Source: Edaphobacter aggregans DSM 19364 (lineage in GTDB: Bacteria > Acidobacteriota > Terriglobia > Terriglobales > Acidobacteriaceae). From it: DNA of 64,000 nucleotides. The first letter of the stretch is position 1; every line of letters starts with the position of its first letter. Shown here one piece after another: positions 55,842 through 64,000 of the stretch. Position numbers and translations under genes: made by a program. The notes beneath the pieces are model-generated. The model did no database searches and was not told the DNA's origin. It saw only the letters and a program-made list of their open reading frames with translations. The DNA is taken from positions 247,768 through 311,767 of the forward strand of contig NZ_JQKI01000002.1 in NCBI RefSeq assembly GCF_000745965.1, given 5' to 3'.

Positions 55842-55960
55842 TTTTTACCTCAACTCTGTTGCCACTGCTGCTCCTGCCTGTCCTCTATGAATGGATCTTC
55901 GAGAAGGAGCGGCCAAACGAGTTGAAGCAGGACGATGCCAGCTTGGTGAAACACCACTAG
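55842..55960 (+). pseudogene. RND efflux transporter (CusA/CzcA-type) 3' end
   Basis: Directly after the inverted repeat a frame reads FTSTLLPLLLLPVLYEWIFEKERPN and ends at TAG 55958-55960. This is the last membrane helix and tail of a heavy-metal RND pump (the usual form is STLL-x-L-x-x-L-P-x-L-Y). All upstream parts are gone, so the transposon end marks the truncation. The stop codon overlaps that of the convergent lrp gene by a few bases. Confidence 0.75.
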
Positions 55961-56421
55961 AGGCTACCCAAAAGCCGGGAGTCCTGCTTTCGCTCGAGCG
56001 GTGTGGAGAGAACCATGCTGGTCGTAGGATTTCCATATGGAAGGAGCTTTTCTATCAAATCTTCCAATTGTCCGACCGAAGAGAGGACTATTTTCAAGAG
56101 GAAAGCATCGCCTCCAGTCAGGTGGTGACATTCCTGTACTGCATCGAGAGTGGGTAGAAATTTGAGGAAGGGCCTGTAATGGTCCCCGTCGCAGGTGAGT
56201 CGCACAAATGCTGTAATCGAGAATCCGAGTGCTTGCAAGTTGATCTCCGCTCGGTAACCTCTGATTAGGTCGAGGCTCTCAAGCTGACGGACGCGTTCGG
56301 CCGCTGCGGAGGGAGAGAGTCCAACTCTCCGGCCCAACTCTGCGAATGGGATGCGTGCGTCGGATGTGAGTTCCTGGAGTATTTTCTTATCGATAAGATC
56401 GATTTCGTTGGATTGAAGCAT
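55957..56421 (-). CDS. Lrp/AsnC family transcriptional regulator
   Basis: Feast/famine regulator of 154 residues. The winged helix is LIDKKILQELTSDARIPFAELGRRVGLSPSAAAERVRQLESLDLI, and the C-terminal RAM ligand domain runs from about residue 65. It is divergent from the hut operon, so it probably senses an amino acid such as histidine or glutamate and controls hut transcription (inference). The 3' end just touches the RND relic. Confidence 0.93.
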   Translation of the reverse strand: MLQSNEIDLIDKKILQELTSDARIPFAELGRRVGLSPSAAAERVRQLESLDLIRGYRAEINLQALGFSITAFVRLTCDGDHYRPFLKFLPTLDAVQECHHLTGGDAFLLKIVLSSVGQLEDLIEKLLPYGNPTTSMVLSTPLERKQDSRLLGSL

Positions 56422-56575
56422 TTGCTTACCTCGACATCGCTGCTGACGGGCTAAATCCTATGGCTTTGCACTGTGACGAGTATTGTGCCGTGGTTTCGGT
56501 GAGTATAGACGAATGAAACCATTGATCCAAGCGTGCAAGAGCTTAATAACAGGGGAATGTGCATTCTCATCGCGA

Positions 56576-58117
56576 ATGATTTTCCTTAATATCAGCAACA
56601 TGGTTCATTTGGATGGCGCTGGCCTCACGATTGAAGATGTTATTGCGGTAGCCGAAAGAGCTGAACCGGTGCAGATCTCAGCTGCGGCCGTTGCAAGAAT
56701 GGACGTTTCGCGTGAGAGAGTCGATGATGCACTGGGTGGGGCAAAGCCTGTGTACGCACTCAATACGGGCGTCGGCCTGCTGGCAAACATTCGCCTCGAC
56801 GAGTCAGAGATCGAAGCAATGCAGGTAAACCTGATACGTTCGCACTGTTGCGGCGTGGGTTCTCCCCTGTCCGTGGCTGTCGTGCGGGGCATGATGCTGA
56901 TCCGGGCTAACGTTCTGGCAAAGGGGCTTTCCGGTATACGCCCCTTCGTTGGTGAACGTATTTGCGATTTACTCAATCACAAAATCACTCCGGTAATTCC
57001 ATCGCGGGGCAGTGTGGGTGCGAGTGGAGATCTAGCTCCCCTTGCTCACATGGCGCTTGTGCTGCTTGGCGAGGGCCATGCGGAGTATCAGGGTGAAGTG
57101 CTGCCTGGCGGAGTTTGTCTGGAGCGCGCCGGGTTGAAACCTTTAAAGCTTATGGGCAAAGAGGGCATATCGCTTTTGAATGGCACGCAGGCGATGCTTT
57201 CTATGGGTTGCTTGCGGCTGAATGAACTTGAAAGCCTGTTCTATTCTGCGCAGACTACGGCAGCACTGACCATAGAAGCACTTCGTGGAACCGCTGTCGC
57301 ACTCGACTCGCGTTTGCACGCGGCGCGGCCTCATCCAGGGCAGATGTTGAGCGCGGCCCATCTTGCCAGTCTGCTGAAGGGCAGTGCGATCCCGAGGACG
57401 CATGGAGAAGGCAGCCGCATTCAGGACGCATATTGTCTCCGTTGCATCCCTCAGGTGCATGGCGCTGTCTGGGATACGTTGGCGGAGGCTCGCAGAGTCT
57501 TCGCGATTGAACTGAACAGTGCCACGGACAATCCACTGGTGTTCGAGGATGCGATTGTTTCAGGAGGAAACTTTCACGGCGCTCCGCTGGCGCTTGCTCT
57601 GGACTATCTGGCGATTGCATTGTGCCAGCTTGCGGGCATATCGGAACGACGAACGGAGCGACTGCTGAATCCCAGTCTGAACGAGGGCCTTCCTGCATTT
57701 CTCGCATCGAGCCCTGGTATCGAGTCCGGATTGATGATGGCCCAGGTAACCGCTGCGGCGCTGGTTGCCGAGCTAAGGGTGCTGGCCTCTCCGGCATCGA
57801 CAGGGTCTATTCCTACAAGCGGCAATCAAGAGGACTTTGTCAGCATGGGCATGACTTCGGCGCTTAAACTGGAGCAGGCCGTAACGCTCGCCAGAATGGT
57901 CGTTGCGATAGAGTTGTTGGCAGCAACTCGAGCACTCGACCTCCGTGAGGATACCAGTACCCCGGCACTCGAAGAAGCGCGTGCTCGCTTCCGCGCGCGT
58001 ATTCAAGCGTGGCGTGAAGACTGCGTTCTCTCTGTCAGGATGGAAGAAGCGTCGCGTTTTTTGGCAGATGATGGCCTGCAGAAGATTGAAAGCGTTGAGA
58101 CCGTGGAGGCAATCTAG
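56576..58117 (+). CDS. hutH: Histidine ammonia-lyase
   Basis: First step of histidine degradation: L-histidine to urocanate and ammonia, using the autocatalytic MIO cofactor. The MIO tripeptide is in [22 protein letters not shown] (about 57015-57070). [34 protein letters not shown] and [12 protein letters not shown] are other family blocks. The start is uncertain: ATG 56576 and 56600 both suit family length (513 or 505 residues), and none has a strong SD; the frame is open to 56483. It overlaps hutU at TAGTG. Confidence 0.95.
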   Translation: MIFLNISNMVHLDGAGLTIEDVIAVAERAEPVQISAAAVARMDVSRERVDDALGGAKPVYALNTGVGLLANIRLDESEIEAMQVNLIRSHCCGVGSPLSVAVVRGMMLIRANVLAKGLSGIRPFVGERICDLLNHKITPVIPSRGSVGASGDLAPLAHMALVLLGEGHAEYQGEVLPGGVCLERAGLKPLKLMGKEGISLLNGTQAMLSMGCLRLNELESLFYSAQTTAALTIEALRGTAVALDSRLHAARPHPGQMLSAAHLASLLKGSAIPRTHGEGSRIQDAYCLRCIPQVHGAVWDTLAEARRVFAIELNSATDNPLVFEDAIVSGGNFHGAPLALALDYLAIALCQLAGISERRTERLLNPSLNEGLPAFLASSPGIESGLMMAQVTAAALVAELRVLASPASTGSIPTSGNQEDFVSMGMTSALKLEQAVTLARMVVAIELLAATRALDLREDTSTPALEEARARFRARIQAWREDCVLSVRMEEASRFLADDGLQKIESVETVEAI

Positions 58118-59775
58118 TGACAGGAGCCTATTCGCCAATCCGGGCTGTTCGCGGCAACACTAGAACGGCCCGTGGGTGGATTCAGGAAGCAGCCAAACGG
58201 ATGTTGATGAACAACCTTGACCCTGATGTAGCTGAAAAGCCTGAAGAGTTGATCGTTTATGGAGGACGAGGTAAGGCGGCGCGCAACTGGGAGTGCTATC
58301 ACAAAATCGTTGAAACGCTTGACCGGCTCGAGAATAACCAAACGCTGCTGGTTCAGTCCGGCAAAGCTGTCGCTGTCCTCGAGACACACCGCCTGGCACC
58401 GCGGATTTTGATTGCAAACTCCAATTTGGTCCCGCATTGGGCGACGTGGGAAGAGTTCGACAAGCTGGATTCCGCGGGGTTGATGATGTATGGCCAAATG
58501 ACTGCTGGCTCGTGGATCTACATTGGTACCCAGGGGATTCTGCAGGGTACTTACGAAACATTTAGAGGGGCGGCACAACGCTATTTCAGCGACTCGCTTG
58601 CAGGAACAATCACTGTCACCGCGGGCCTTGGTGGGATGGGAGGGGCCCAGCCGCTTGCTATCAAGCTGGCTGGAGGCGTGAGCATCTGCATTGAAGTTGA
58701 TTCGACGCGCATCCGGCGCCGCTTGGAGATGCGCTATCTCGATAAGACGACCAACTCTCTGGATGAAGCGATCCAGTTGGCCCAGCTAGCCAAGCGGCGA
58801 CGCGAGGCGGTGTCTATCGGTCTGATGGGCAATGCGGCGGAGTTGCTGCCTAAGATGGTTCAGCTTGGATTCACTCCTGACCTCGTGACGGACCAGACGA
58901 GCGCTCACGATCCGATGTGGGGCTATCTACCATCTGCTCGTGCGGACGAGGATCTGAACTCTCTCCGGGCACAGAATCCCAAAGCGTACCTAGAGCGCGT
59001 ACAGTCGTCGATTTCACAGCATGTACAGGCAATTCTGGAGATGCAGCGGCGAGGTGCCGTTGCATTCGACTACGGAAATAACTTACGTGCACAGGCGAAG
59101 CTTGCCGGTGTGAGTGATGCTTTTTCCTATCCAGGATTTGTCCCGGCCTTTATCCGCGATTCTTTTTGCGAGGGGCGTGGACCTTTCCGCTGGGTAGCAC
59201 TGTCCGGCGATCCAGCCGATATTGCAAAGACAGATCAGGCGCTGCTGGAGCTCTTCCCGGAAGATAAGCGGTTGAACGAATGGCTGAGCTTCGCATCGAC
59301 TCAAATTGCCATTCAGGGACTACCGGCACGCATTTGCTGGCTCGGCTATCGTGAGCGTGATCGCGCGGGATTGCTCTTCAATCAGATGGTGCGTGACGGA
59401 CGGCTGAAGGCGCCTATCGTGATTGGGCGAGATCATCTTGATGCAGGTTCCGTAGCCAGTCCGTACCGTGAGACTGAAGGAATGCTGGATGGTTCGGATG
59501 CGGTCTCCGATTGGGCATTGCTCAACTTCGCAACCGGAATTGCAAGCGGAGCGGCGTGGATGAGCTTTCATCACGGTGGGGGAGTTGGTATGGGGTACAG
59601 CCAGCACGCGGGATTGGTTGCAGTTGCCGACGGGAGCGATGAGGCCGACGAACGCCTGAGATTGTGCCTGAAGAATGACCCCGCAATGGGAGTCATCCGC
59701 CATGCCGATGCTGGATACGAACGAGCCCTTAACACAGCAAAGCAACGCGGCCTGGATCTACCGAGCATTCCATGA
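58117..59775 (+). CDS. hutU: Urocanate hydratase
   Basis: Second step: urocanate to imidazolonepropionate with tightly bound NAD+. 552 residues, the usual length. GTG start sharing its G with the hutH stop, with GTGGAGG upstream. Markers: [39 protein letters not shown], the NAD-binding [28 protein letters not shown] and a C-terminal [28 protein letters not shown]. It overlaps hutI by 4 bp. Confidence 0.97.
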   Translation: MTGAYSPIRAVRGNTRTARGWIQEAAKRMLMNNLDPDVAEKPEELIVYGGRGKAARNWECYHKIVETLDRLENNQTLLVQSGKAVAVLETHRLAPRILIANSNLVPHWATWEEFDKLDSAGLMMYGQMTAGSWIYIGTQGILQGTYETFRGAAQRYFSDSLAGTITVTAGLGGMGGAQPLAIKLAGGVSICIEVDSTRIRRRLEMRYLDKTTNSLDEAIQLAQLAKRRREAVSIGLMGNAAELLPKMVQLGFTPDLVTDQTSAHDPMWGYLPSARADEDLNSLRAQNPKAYLERVQSSISQHVQAILEMQRRGAVAFDYGNNLRAQAKLAGVSDAFSYPGFVPAFIRDSFCEGRGPFRWVALSGDPADIAKTDQALLELFPEDKRLNEWLSFASTQIAIQGLPARICWLGYRERDRAGLLFNQMVRDGRLKAPIVIGRDHLDAGSVASPYRETEGMLDGSDAVSDWALLNFATGIASGAAWMSFHHGGGVGMGYSQHAGLVAVADGSDEADERLRLCLKNDPAMGVIRHADAGYERALNTAKQRGLDLPSIP

Positions 59776-60992
59776 CGGCTGACCTGCTGATTACCGGAAT
59801 CTCGCAACTCGTCACGGCTAAAGGAAGTGGTGCAAAGCACGGGCCAGCTATGCGCGAGTTGCACGTAACGGAACGCGCCGCGATCGCCATCTGCAACAGA
59901 GGAATCATCTGGACAGGGAAAGAGCGCGACTGGAGCGGTGAGGCTCTAGCGTCGGTCGATGTAGGAGATCGCGCGGTTGTTCCTGGATTGATTGATCCGC
60001 ATACTCATGCAGTATGGGCTGGTAACAGGCTGGCTGACTTCGATGCGCGCACGTCGGGCAAGACCTACGAAGCTATCCTGGCTGCTGGTGGTGGGATACG
60101 GAGAACAATACGCGCCACGGCTGCGGCCACGAAGGACGAGCTGCTCTCGCTTGCAGAACCACGCATCCGTGCGCTGCTGCAATCCGGAGCGACCACCGTT
60201 GAGGTGAAGTCCGGTTATGGATTCACGCCTGCGACTGAGATTGCGATGCTCGAGGTGATCCAGGCGCTTGCTGCAAGGACGCCCGCTCGCCTTTTGCCCA
60301 CCTTACTGATCCACATCCCTCCGGCGAGCTCGGAAGATCGTCCCAGGTACATCACCGAGATATGTACGGAACTCATCCCTGAAGTCGCAAGGCGGCAACT
60401 GGCTACGGCGGTCGACATCTTTGTTGAAAAAGAAGCGTTTCATGTGGACGAGGCAACCTTGGTTCTGCAAAGTGCGAAGCAGCATAACCTCGCGGTAAAG
60501 TTGCACACGGAACAGTTTCAGTGCATCGGAGGGTTAGAGCTTGGTGTGCGGATGGGTGTATTGAGTGTCGATCACCTTGAAACATGCGGTCCTGAGCAGC
60601 TCGCAATGCTCGCTGCCAGTTCTACGATCGCAACGATTCTTCCCGGGGTCTCTCTACACCTTGGGATACCTGCAGCACCAGGACGGCAGTTGGTCGACGC
60701 AGGCGCTGCCGTTGCGGTCGGGACTGACTTGAACCCTGGATCGAGTCCGTTATTCTCTGCCGCAGCGGCTCTTGCCCTTGCAGTGCGTTTGAATGGTCTG
60801 ACAGCACAGGAAGCGCTCGTTGCCGGTACAGTCAACGCAGCTTGCGCTCTCGGACTTGCGGATACCGGTCGTCTTGAGGTGGGATTGCAGGCTGACTTTC
60901 TAGTATTAGAGGGAAGCGATTGGCGGGAGCTTGTCTATACGCTCGGCGGTAACCCTGTGCGTGAAGTGTGGATTCGCGGAGAAAGACTCTAG
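59772..60992 (+). CDS. hutI: Imidazolonepropionase
   Basis: Third step: opens the imidazolone ring to N-formimino-L-glutamate. Amidohydrolase of 406 residues. Metal ligands: [16 protein letters not shown] (HxH), a His in [12 protein letters not shown] and an Asp in [21 protein letters not shown] is also family-specific. The ATG overlaps the hutU TGA. A gap of 79 bp precedes hutF. Confidence 0.97.
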   Translation: MTADLLITGISQLVTAKGSGAKHGPAMRELHVTERAAIAICNRGIIWTGKERDWSGEALASVDVGDRAVVPGLIDPHTHAVWAGNRLADFDARTSGKTYEAILAAGGGIRRTIRATAAATKDELLSLAEPRIRALLQSGATTVEVKSGYGFTPATEIAMLEVIQALAARTPARLLPTLLIHIPPASSEDRPRYITEICTELIPEVARRQLATAVDIFVEKEAFHVDEATLVLQSAKQHNLAVKLHTEQFQCIGGLELGVRMGVLSVDHLETCGPEQLAMLAASSTIATILPGVSLHLGIPAAPGRQLVDAGAAVAVGTDLNPGSSPLFSAAAALALAVRLNGLTAQEALVAGTVNAACALGLADTGRLEVGLQADFLVLEGSDWRELVYTLGGNPVREVWIRGERL

Positions 60993-61071
60993 GGCGTGGT
61001 TGCCATCACGGCCAACAGAGCTTCGTAACACTGCTGGCATACATTGAACCCGATTCGGACGAGGATGCTCG

Positions 61072-62478
61072 ATGAATACTTTTTACCTTCCGCAGTTGCT
61101 CTATTCCGACGGTACATTCCTCTCGAACAGAGGGCTTCTGGTTGATGAAGCCGGCAAGATAATAAAGCCTGCCGCACAAGCGGACAGCCTTCTCGACAAA
61201 GTAATTGAGCTGCCCGGCAAAGCGCTCATGCCAGGGTTCGTGAATGCTCACTCTCACTCCTTTCAACGCCTTATCCGGGGCAAGTCCGAATCAAGGATAG
61301 TGAGCGGAAAGGACTTCTGGAGCTGGCGGAGAACGATGTACCACGCTGCGGCCCAACTGAACCCTCAGGAAATCTACGATGTGGCACGGATGGCTTTTCT
61401 TGAGATGATGCTTGCAGGGACTACAACAGTTGGGGAGTTTCACTACCTCCATACCAACGCAGACGGCCGGCCCTATGAAGACCCCAATCTACTTAGTAAA
61501 CAGGTAATCGCGGCGGCGCAATCTGTAGGATTACGTATCGTTCTGCTTCGAACCGCATACTTGAGATCGGGATACGAGCTACCTCGTGATCCAGGACAAA
61601 CGCGGTTCTTTGAATCGACCCGCGACTTCCTGCTCAACATGGACGCTCTCGTGGAAGAGTTTCCTGCAAACTCTGCGGAGGTCCGTTTTGGTGTTGCCCC
61701 TCATAGCATTCGGGCTGTGCCGCTCCATGATCTGGAGGAGATCGCGGCGTGGAGCCGTGCAAGAACGCTTCCTCTGCATATGCATGTGGCAGAACAGATT
61801 GCGGAAAACACGGCATGTGTCCGCGAATATGGGTACACCCCGATTGAGCTTTTGAGCCGGAATCGCATTCTCGGTCCCGACTTTACCGCAGTGCATTCAA
61901 TTCACATCAACGCCGGCGAGATTGAGATGTTCTCTCAAGCCGAAGCCACCATCTGCTCCTGTCCCACGACTGAACGCAATCTCGGGGATGGTGTGATTGC
62001 TTCCGACCTTGTGATGAAAGCAGGCATTCGCGTAGCGCTCGGATCAGATAGCCAAGCGCAGATCGACCCACTGGAGGACGCGCGTGAGCTTGACTATCAT
62101 CTGCGACTCCGGGACCAAGAGCGCGCAATCCTGGATCAGATAGAAGGGAAGGCTCTTGCCTCGCGTCTCTTTGCGTGTGCAACGATGAACGGCGCGCACG
62201 CACTATCTGTCCCGACCGGAGAGTTTACATCTGGCTCATTTGCCGATTGTTTTACGGTCGATCTCGACGATCTATCGATAGCCGGGCACTCTTCTGATGA
62301 CCTGTTGCCCATTACCGTGTTCTCTCTCAATCGGTCCGCGATTCGGGACGTGATCGTGAACGGCAAGTTCATCGTTCGCGATCAACGGCATCACCTTCAG
62401 AACGAAATCGTTGCTCGTTATAACGAGATTCATGGGAAGGTGTGGCAGAACAATGCTGTTGAAAGTGCGCACCGATGA
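61072..62478 (+). CDS. hutF: Formimidoylglutamate deiminase
   Basis: Converts N-formimino-L-glutamate to N-formyl-L-glutamate and ammonia, marking the five-step hut pathway. Amidohydrolase of 468 residues. PGFVNAHSHSFQRLIRG (HxH metal site), a His in PLHMHVAEQ, a further His in FTAVHSIHI and an Asp in ALGSDSQAQIDPLEDAREL are placed as in HutF. RBS-like GAGGATGCTCG precedes the ATG. The stop overlaps the next gene's ATG (ATGA). Confidence 0.95.
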   Translation: MNTFYLPQLLYSDGTFLSNRGLLVDEAGKIIKPAAQADSLLDKVIELPGKALMPGFVNAHSHSFQRLIRGKSESRIVSGKDFWSWRRTMYHAAAQLNPQEIYDVARMAFLEMMLAGTTTVGEFHYLHTNADGRPYEDPNLLSKQVIAAAQSVGLRIVLLRTAYLRSGYELPRDPGQTRFFESTRDFLLNMDALVEEFPANSAEVRFGVAPHSIRAVPLHDLEEIAAWSRARTLPLHMHVAEQIAENTACVREYGYTPIELLSRNRILGPDFTAVHSIHINAGEIEMFSQAEATICSCPTTERNLGDGVIASDLVMKAGIRVALGSDSQAQIDPLEDARELDYHLRLRDQERAILDQIEGKALASRLFACATMNGAHALSVPTGEFTSGSFADCFTVDLDDLSIAGHSSDDLLPITVFSLNRSAIRDVIVNGKFIVRDQRHHLQNEIVARYNEIHGKVWQNNAVESAHR

Positions 62479-63599
62479 CAGTCGTTGAGCACTTGGAAAA
62501 CCTAATTCGTATTCCGTCAGTTTCCTCTCTTTCCAATCGTTCGATTGTGGAGTACGCGGCCCGGGTCCTGGAGGAGGCTCACTGGGGTACTCGATTGATG
62601 ACGCATGTAGACGCGACGGGCTTGGAAAAAGTCAATCTGATTGCGGCTCCTCGCGGACAAGCCCCCGAAGATCCTGAAGCTGATCTGGTCTTCATGTGCC
62701 ATACCGACACGGTTCCGTACGCAGCAGACTGGACGAGGGCCGTTGAACCATTCATTGTTGATGGACTGCTTTATGGTTGCGGTGCCTGTGACGTGAAGGG
62801 ATTCCTCGCTTGTCTCCTGACGGCCATCAGCGAAAGTAACCCAGCGGAGATGCGGCGCGGATTGCGTTTAGTCTTGACGGCTGATGAAGAGATCGGCTGT
62901 CTCGGCGCCAAACGCTTGATTGCTGCCGATCTCATTAAGCCTAGACGCATCGTCATTGGCGAGCCCACTTCGTTGCACCCTGCGCGGGCAGGGAAGGGAT
63001 ACTGTCTGGCGGAGGTCACCATTTGGGGAGAGGAAGCACACAGTGCACATCCTCTCCAGGGAAAGTCGGCTATCTATGGTGCAGCTCGATTTATCACCGC
63101 GATTGAGGAGCTTTCTGCCCAACTTGCAGCAGAGCAGAATGATTTTTTCACACCTGGGTATACCACCATCAATATCGGAACGATTATGGGTGGTACGGCA
63201 AAGAATATCGTTCCAGGGCAATGCAAATTTCAGGTCGAATGGCGACCTCTTCCAGGAGCATCTGCCAATTCAGTTCTTCAATCGATCACAAGAATTGCTG
63301 AACAGATGAAAGATGCCGATCCGAGCTTCAAGTCTGAGATTAAGGTATTGCGTCAACAAGTTGGTTTCGAAACCGCCGAAGACTCGCATCTCGTGTCATC
63401 CATTGAAACACTTACTCTGAGATCGGCCACATCGATTCCATTCGGTTCTGAAGCTAACGTGCTTGCGTCGATTGCGAAGGAGGTTGTCGTGTTTGGCCCT
63501 GGAGATATGCGGACCGCGCATAGCCGCCGAGAATGTGTCCCATTGTCTGAGTTGCACGAAGCTGTCTTTTGTATCAAGTCACTGATAAAGAACTTGTAG
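62475..63599 (+). CDS. M20-family amidohydrolase (ArgE/DapE-like), candidate N-formylglutamate deformylase
   Basis: Zinc-dependent deacylase of 374 residues, closest in look to acetylornithine deacetylase. Ligands and catalytic residues: FMCHTDTVPY (H, D), GACDVKGFLACL (bridging D), LTADEEIGCLGAKR (EE), IGEPTSLHPARAGKGY (E and the dimerisation-domain entry), GSEANVL and GPGDMRTAHSRRECVPL (last H). It overlaps hutF by 4 bp. The pathway's last step needs an N-formylglutamate deformylase; no HutG homologue is in the operon, so this protein is the natural candidate (inference). True ArgE function is the alternative, though no arginine genes are nearby. Confidence 0.88.
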   Translation: MTVVEHLENLIRIPSVSSLSNRSIVEYAARVLEEAHWGTRLMTHVDATGLEKVNLIAAPRGQAPEDPEADLVFMCHTDTVPYAADWTRAVEPFIVDGLLYGCGACDVKGFLACLLTAISESNPAEMRRGLRLVLTADEEIGCLGAKRLIAADLIKPRRIVIGEPTSLHPARAGKGYCLAEVTIWGEEAHSAHPLQGKSAIYGAARFITAIEELSAQLAAEQNDFFTPGYTTINIGTIMGGTAKNIVPGQCKFQVEWRPLPGASANSVLQSITRIAEQMKDADPSFKSEIKVLRQQVGFETAEDSHLVSSIETLTLRSATSIPFGSEANVLASIAKEVVVFGPGDMRTAHSRRECVPLSELHEAVFCIKSLIKNL

Positions 63600-63630
63600 C
63601 GCGGACGGACTCCGAAGATTTCGATAAAGT

Positions 63631-64000
63631 GTGTGCCTGATCGGTGAGCCGGTCGAGCACGGCTTGCAGAGCCGGGCGTTGGTGAAGACCTGGGGTCACT
63701 CGGAGAAGGGGGCAGGTTGGTGGTTACTATGGAAGCGGAGTGGTATGGATGACGGTAGTACTCCGTCGGAACCGCTCCATACCAACATCATTCGACGAGA
63801 CTCGACCTGTTCGGGGAGCGGTTCGGATAGAGCCGTAAGAAGGAAGCCGATGGTGCGGTCGGGGCAGACTCATACGGATACAGACCTGGGAAATCGGCAT
63901 TGGACGCGGTTGGAGTTGCGCGAGAGCGCTGCTGGCGTTATGCCTGGGTGCTCGACCTCGACATAAAATCCTATTTCGATACGATTTCTCACGAACTGCT
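63631..64000 (+). mobile_element. Probable group II intron, 5' part (continues beyond the window)
   Basis: A GTGTGCC start, the usual type of group II 5' end, is followed by RNA-like sequence with a strong two-storey stem: TGGTATGG (63741-63748) with CCATACCA (63777-63784), and inside it GACGG (63751-63755) with CCGTC (63763-63767). A reverse transcriptase fragment follows. The usual long gap and N-terminal RT part between structure and motif 3 are missing, so the copy is probably internally deleted. Confidence 0.55.
63831..64000 (+). pseudogene. Group II intron reverse transcriptase fragment, partial
   Basis: After a TAG at 63828-63830 the frame reads into DSYGYRPGKSALDAVGVARE (63867 onward), CWRYAWVLDLDIKSYFDTIS and HELL at the window edge. 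These are RT blocks 2a-3 of LtrA-like proteins. RT blocks 0-2 (about 100 residues) are absent upstream, and there is no start codon, so this copy is N-terminally deleted; what lies beyond 64000 is unknown. Confidence 0.8.

Overview
The window looks like the chromosome of a soil acidobacterium (Terriglobales/Acidobacteriaceae type, e.g. Granulicella, Edaphobacter or Terriglobus). This rests on the gene families and their combination: an exopolysaccharide locus led by a Wzz/BY-kinase, BlaI-M56 pairs with repeats, GH92/GH125 mannosidases with Tat signals, a compact bc-caa3 respiratory operon and an Lrp-linked hut operon. No rRNA is present and species cannot be named from sequence reading alone.

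1-26 kb is an exopolysaccharide locus. It holds a chain-length/tyrosine kinase fusion (cut by the window edge), an SLBB outer-membrane export protein, several GT4, GT2, CgeB-like, DUF6625-like and GT11-like glycosyltransferases, a Wzy-like polymerase, a Wzx-like flippase, three acyltransferase-3 proteins, a parallel beta-helix lipoprotein, a WecG/TagA transferase, a Wzi-like outer-membrane protein and GDP-mannose 4,6-dehydratase. Together these can make, decorate, polymerise and export a deoxyhexose-containing polymer. At 20.1-20.6 kb there is a decayed copy of the 5' end of one acyltransferase and the 3' end of the GT11-like gene, evidence that the locus has been rearranged.

26-31.6 kb holds a beta-barrel protein, a dead IS630 transposase, a secreted/anchored hypothetical, a sugar porter and a BadF-type kinase. 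31.6-37.3 kb is an alpha-mannoside utilisation block (GH125, GH92, CutC, ThuA). 37.4-40.7 kb is a BlaI repressor, an M56 metallopeptidase sensor and a secreted partner; the last two share tandem repeats of about 29 residues. Two clean dyads sit in the promoter, and the mRNA may be leaderless.

40.7-49.6 kb (all minus strand) is a respiratory operon: CtaC-CtaD-CtaE, a membrane protein, a diheme cytochrome c lipoprotein, Rieske, a cytochrome b fused to cytochrome c, CtaG and CtaB. 49.6-53.6 kb is a gene graveyard with an exact 5' half of tRNA-Gly(UCC), a DUF1016 nuclease fragment, a methyltransferase fragment and one small Cys-rich ORF. 53.6-56.4 kb holds a YwaF-type membrane protein, an alpha/beta hydrolase, the right end of a Tn3-family transposon (dead TnpA end plus terminal inverted repeat) abutting the stump of an RND efflux gene, and an Lrp regulator. 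56.5-63.6 kb is a histidine degradation operon hutH-hutU-hutI-hutF followed, with a 4-bp overlap, by an M20 amidohydrolase in the position where an N-formylglutamate deformylase would be expected. The right edge enters a probable group II intron with a damaged reverse transcriptase.
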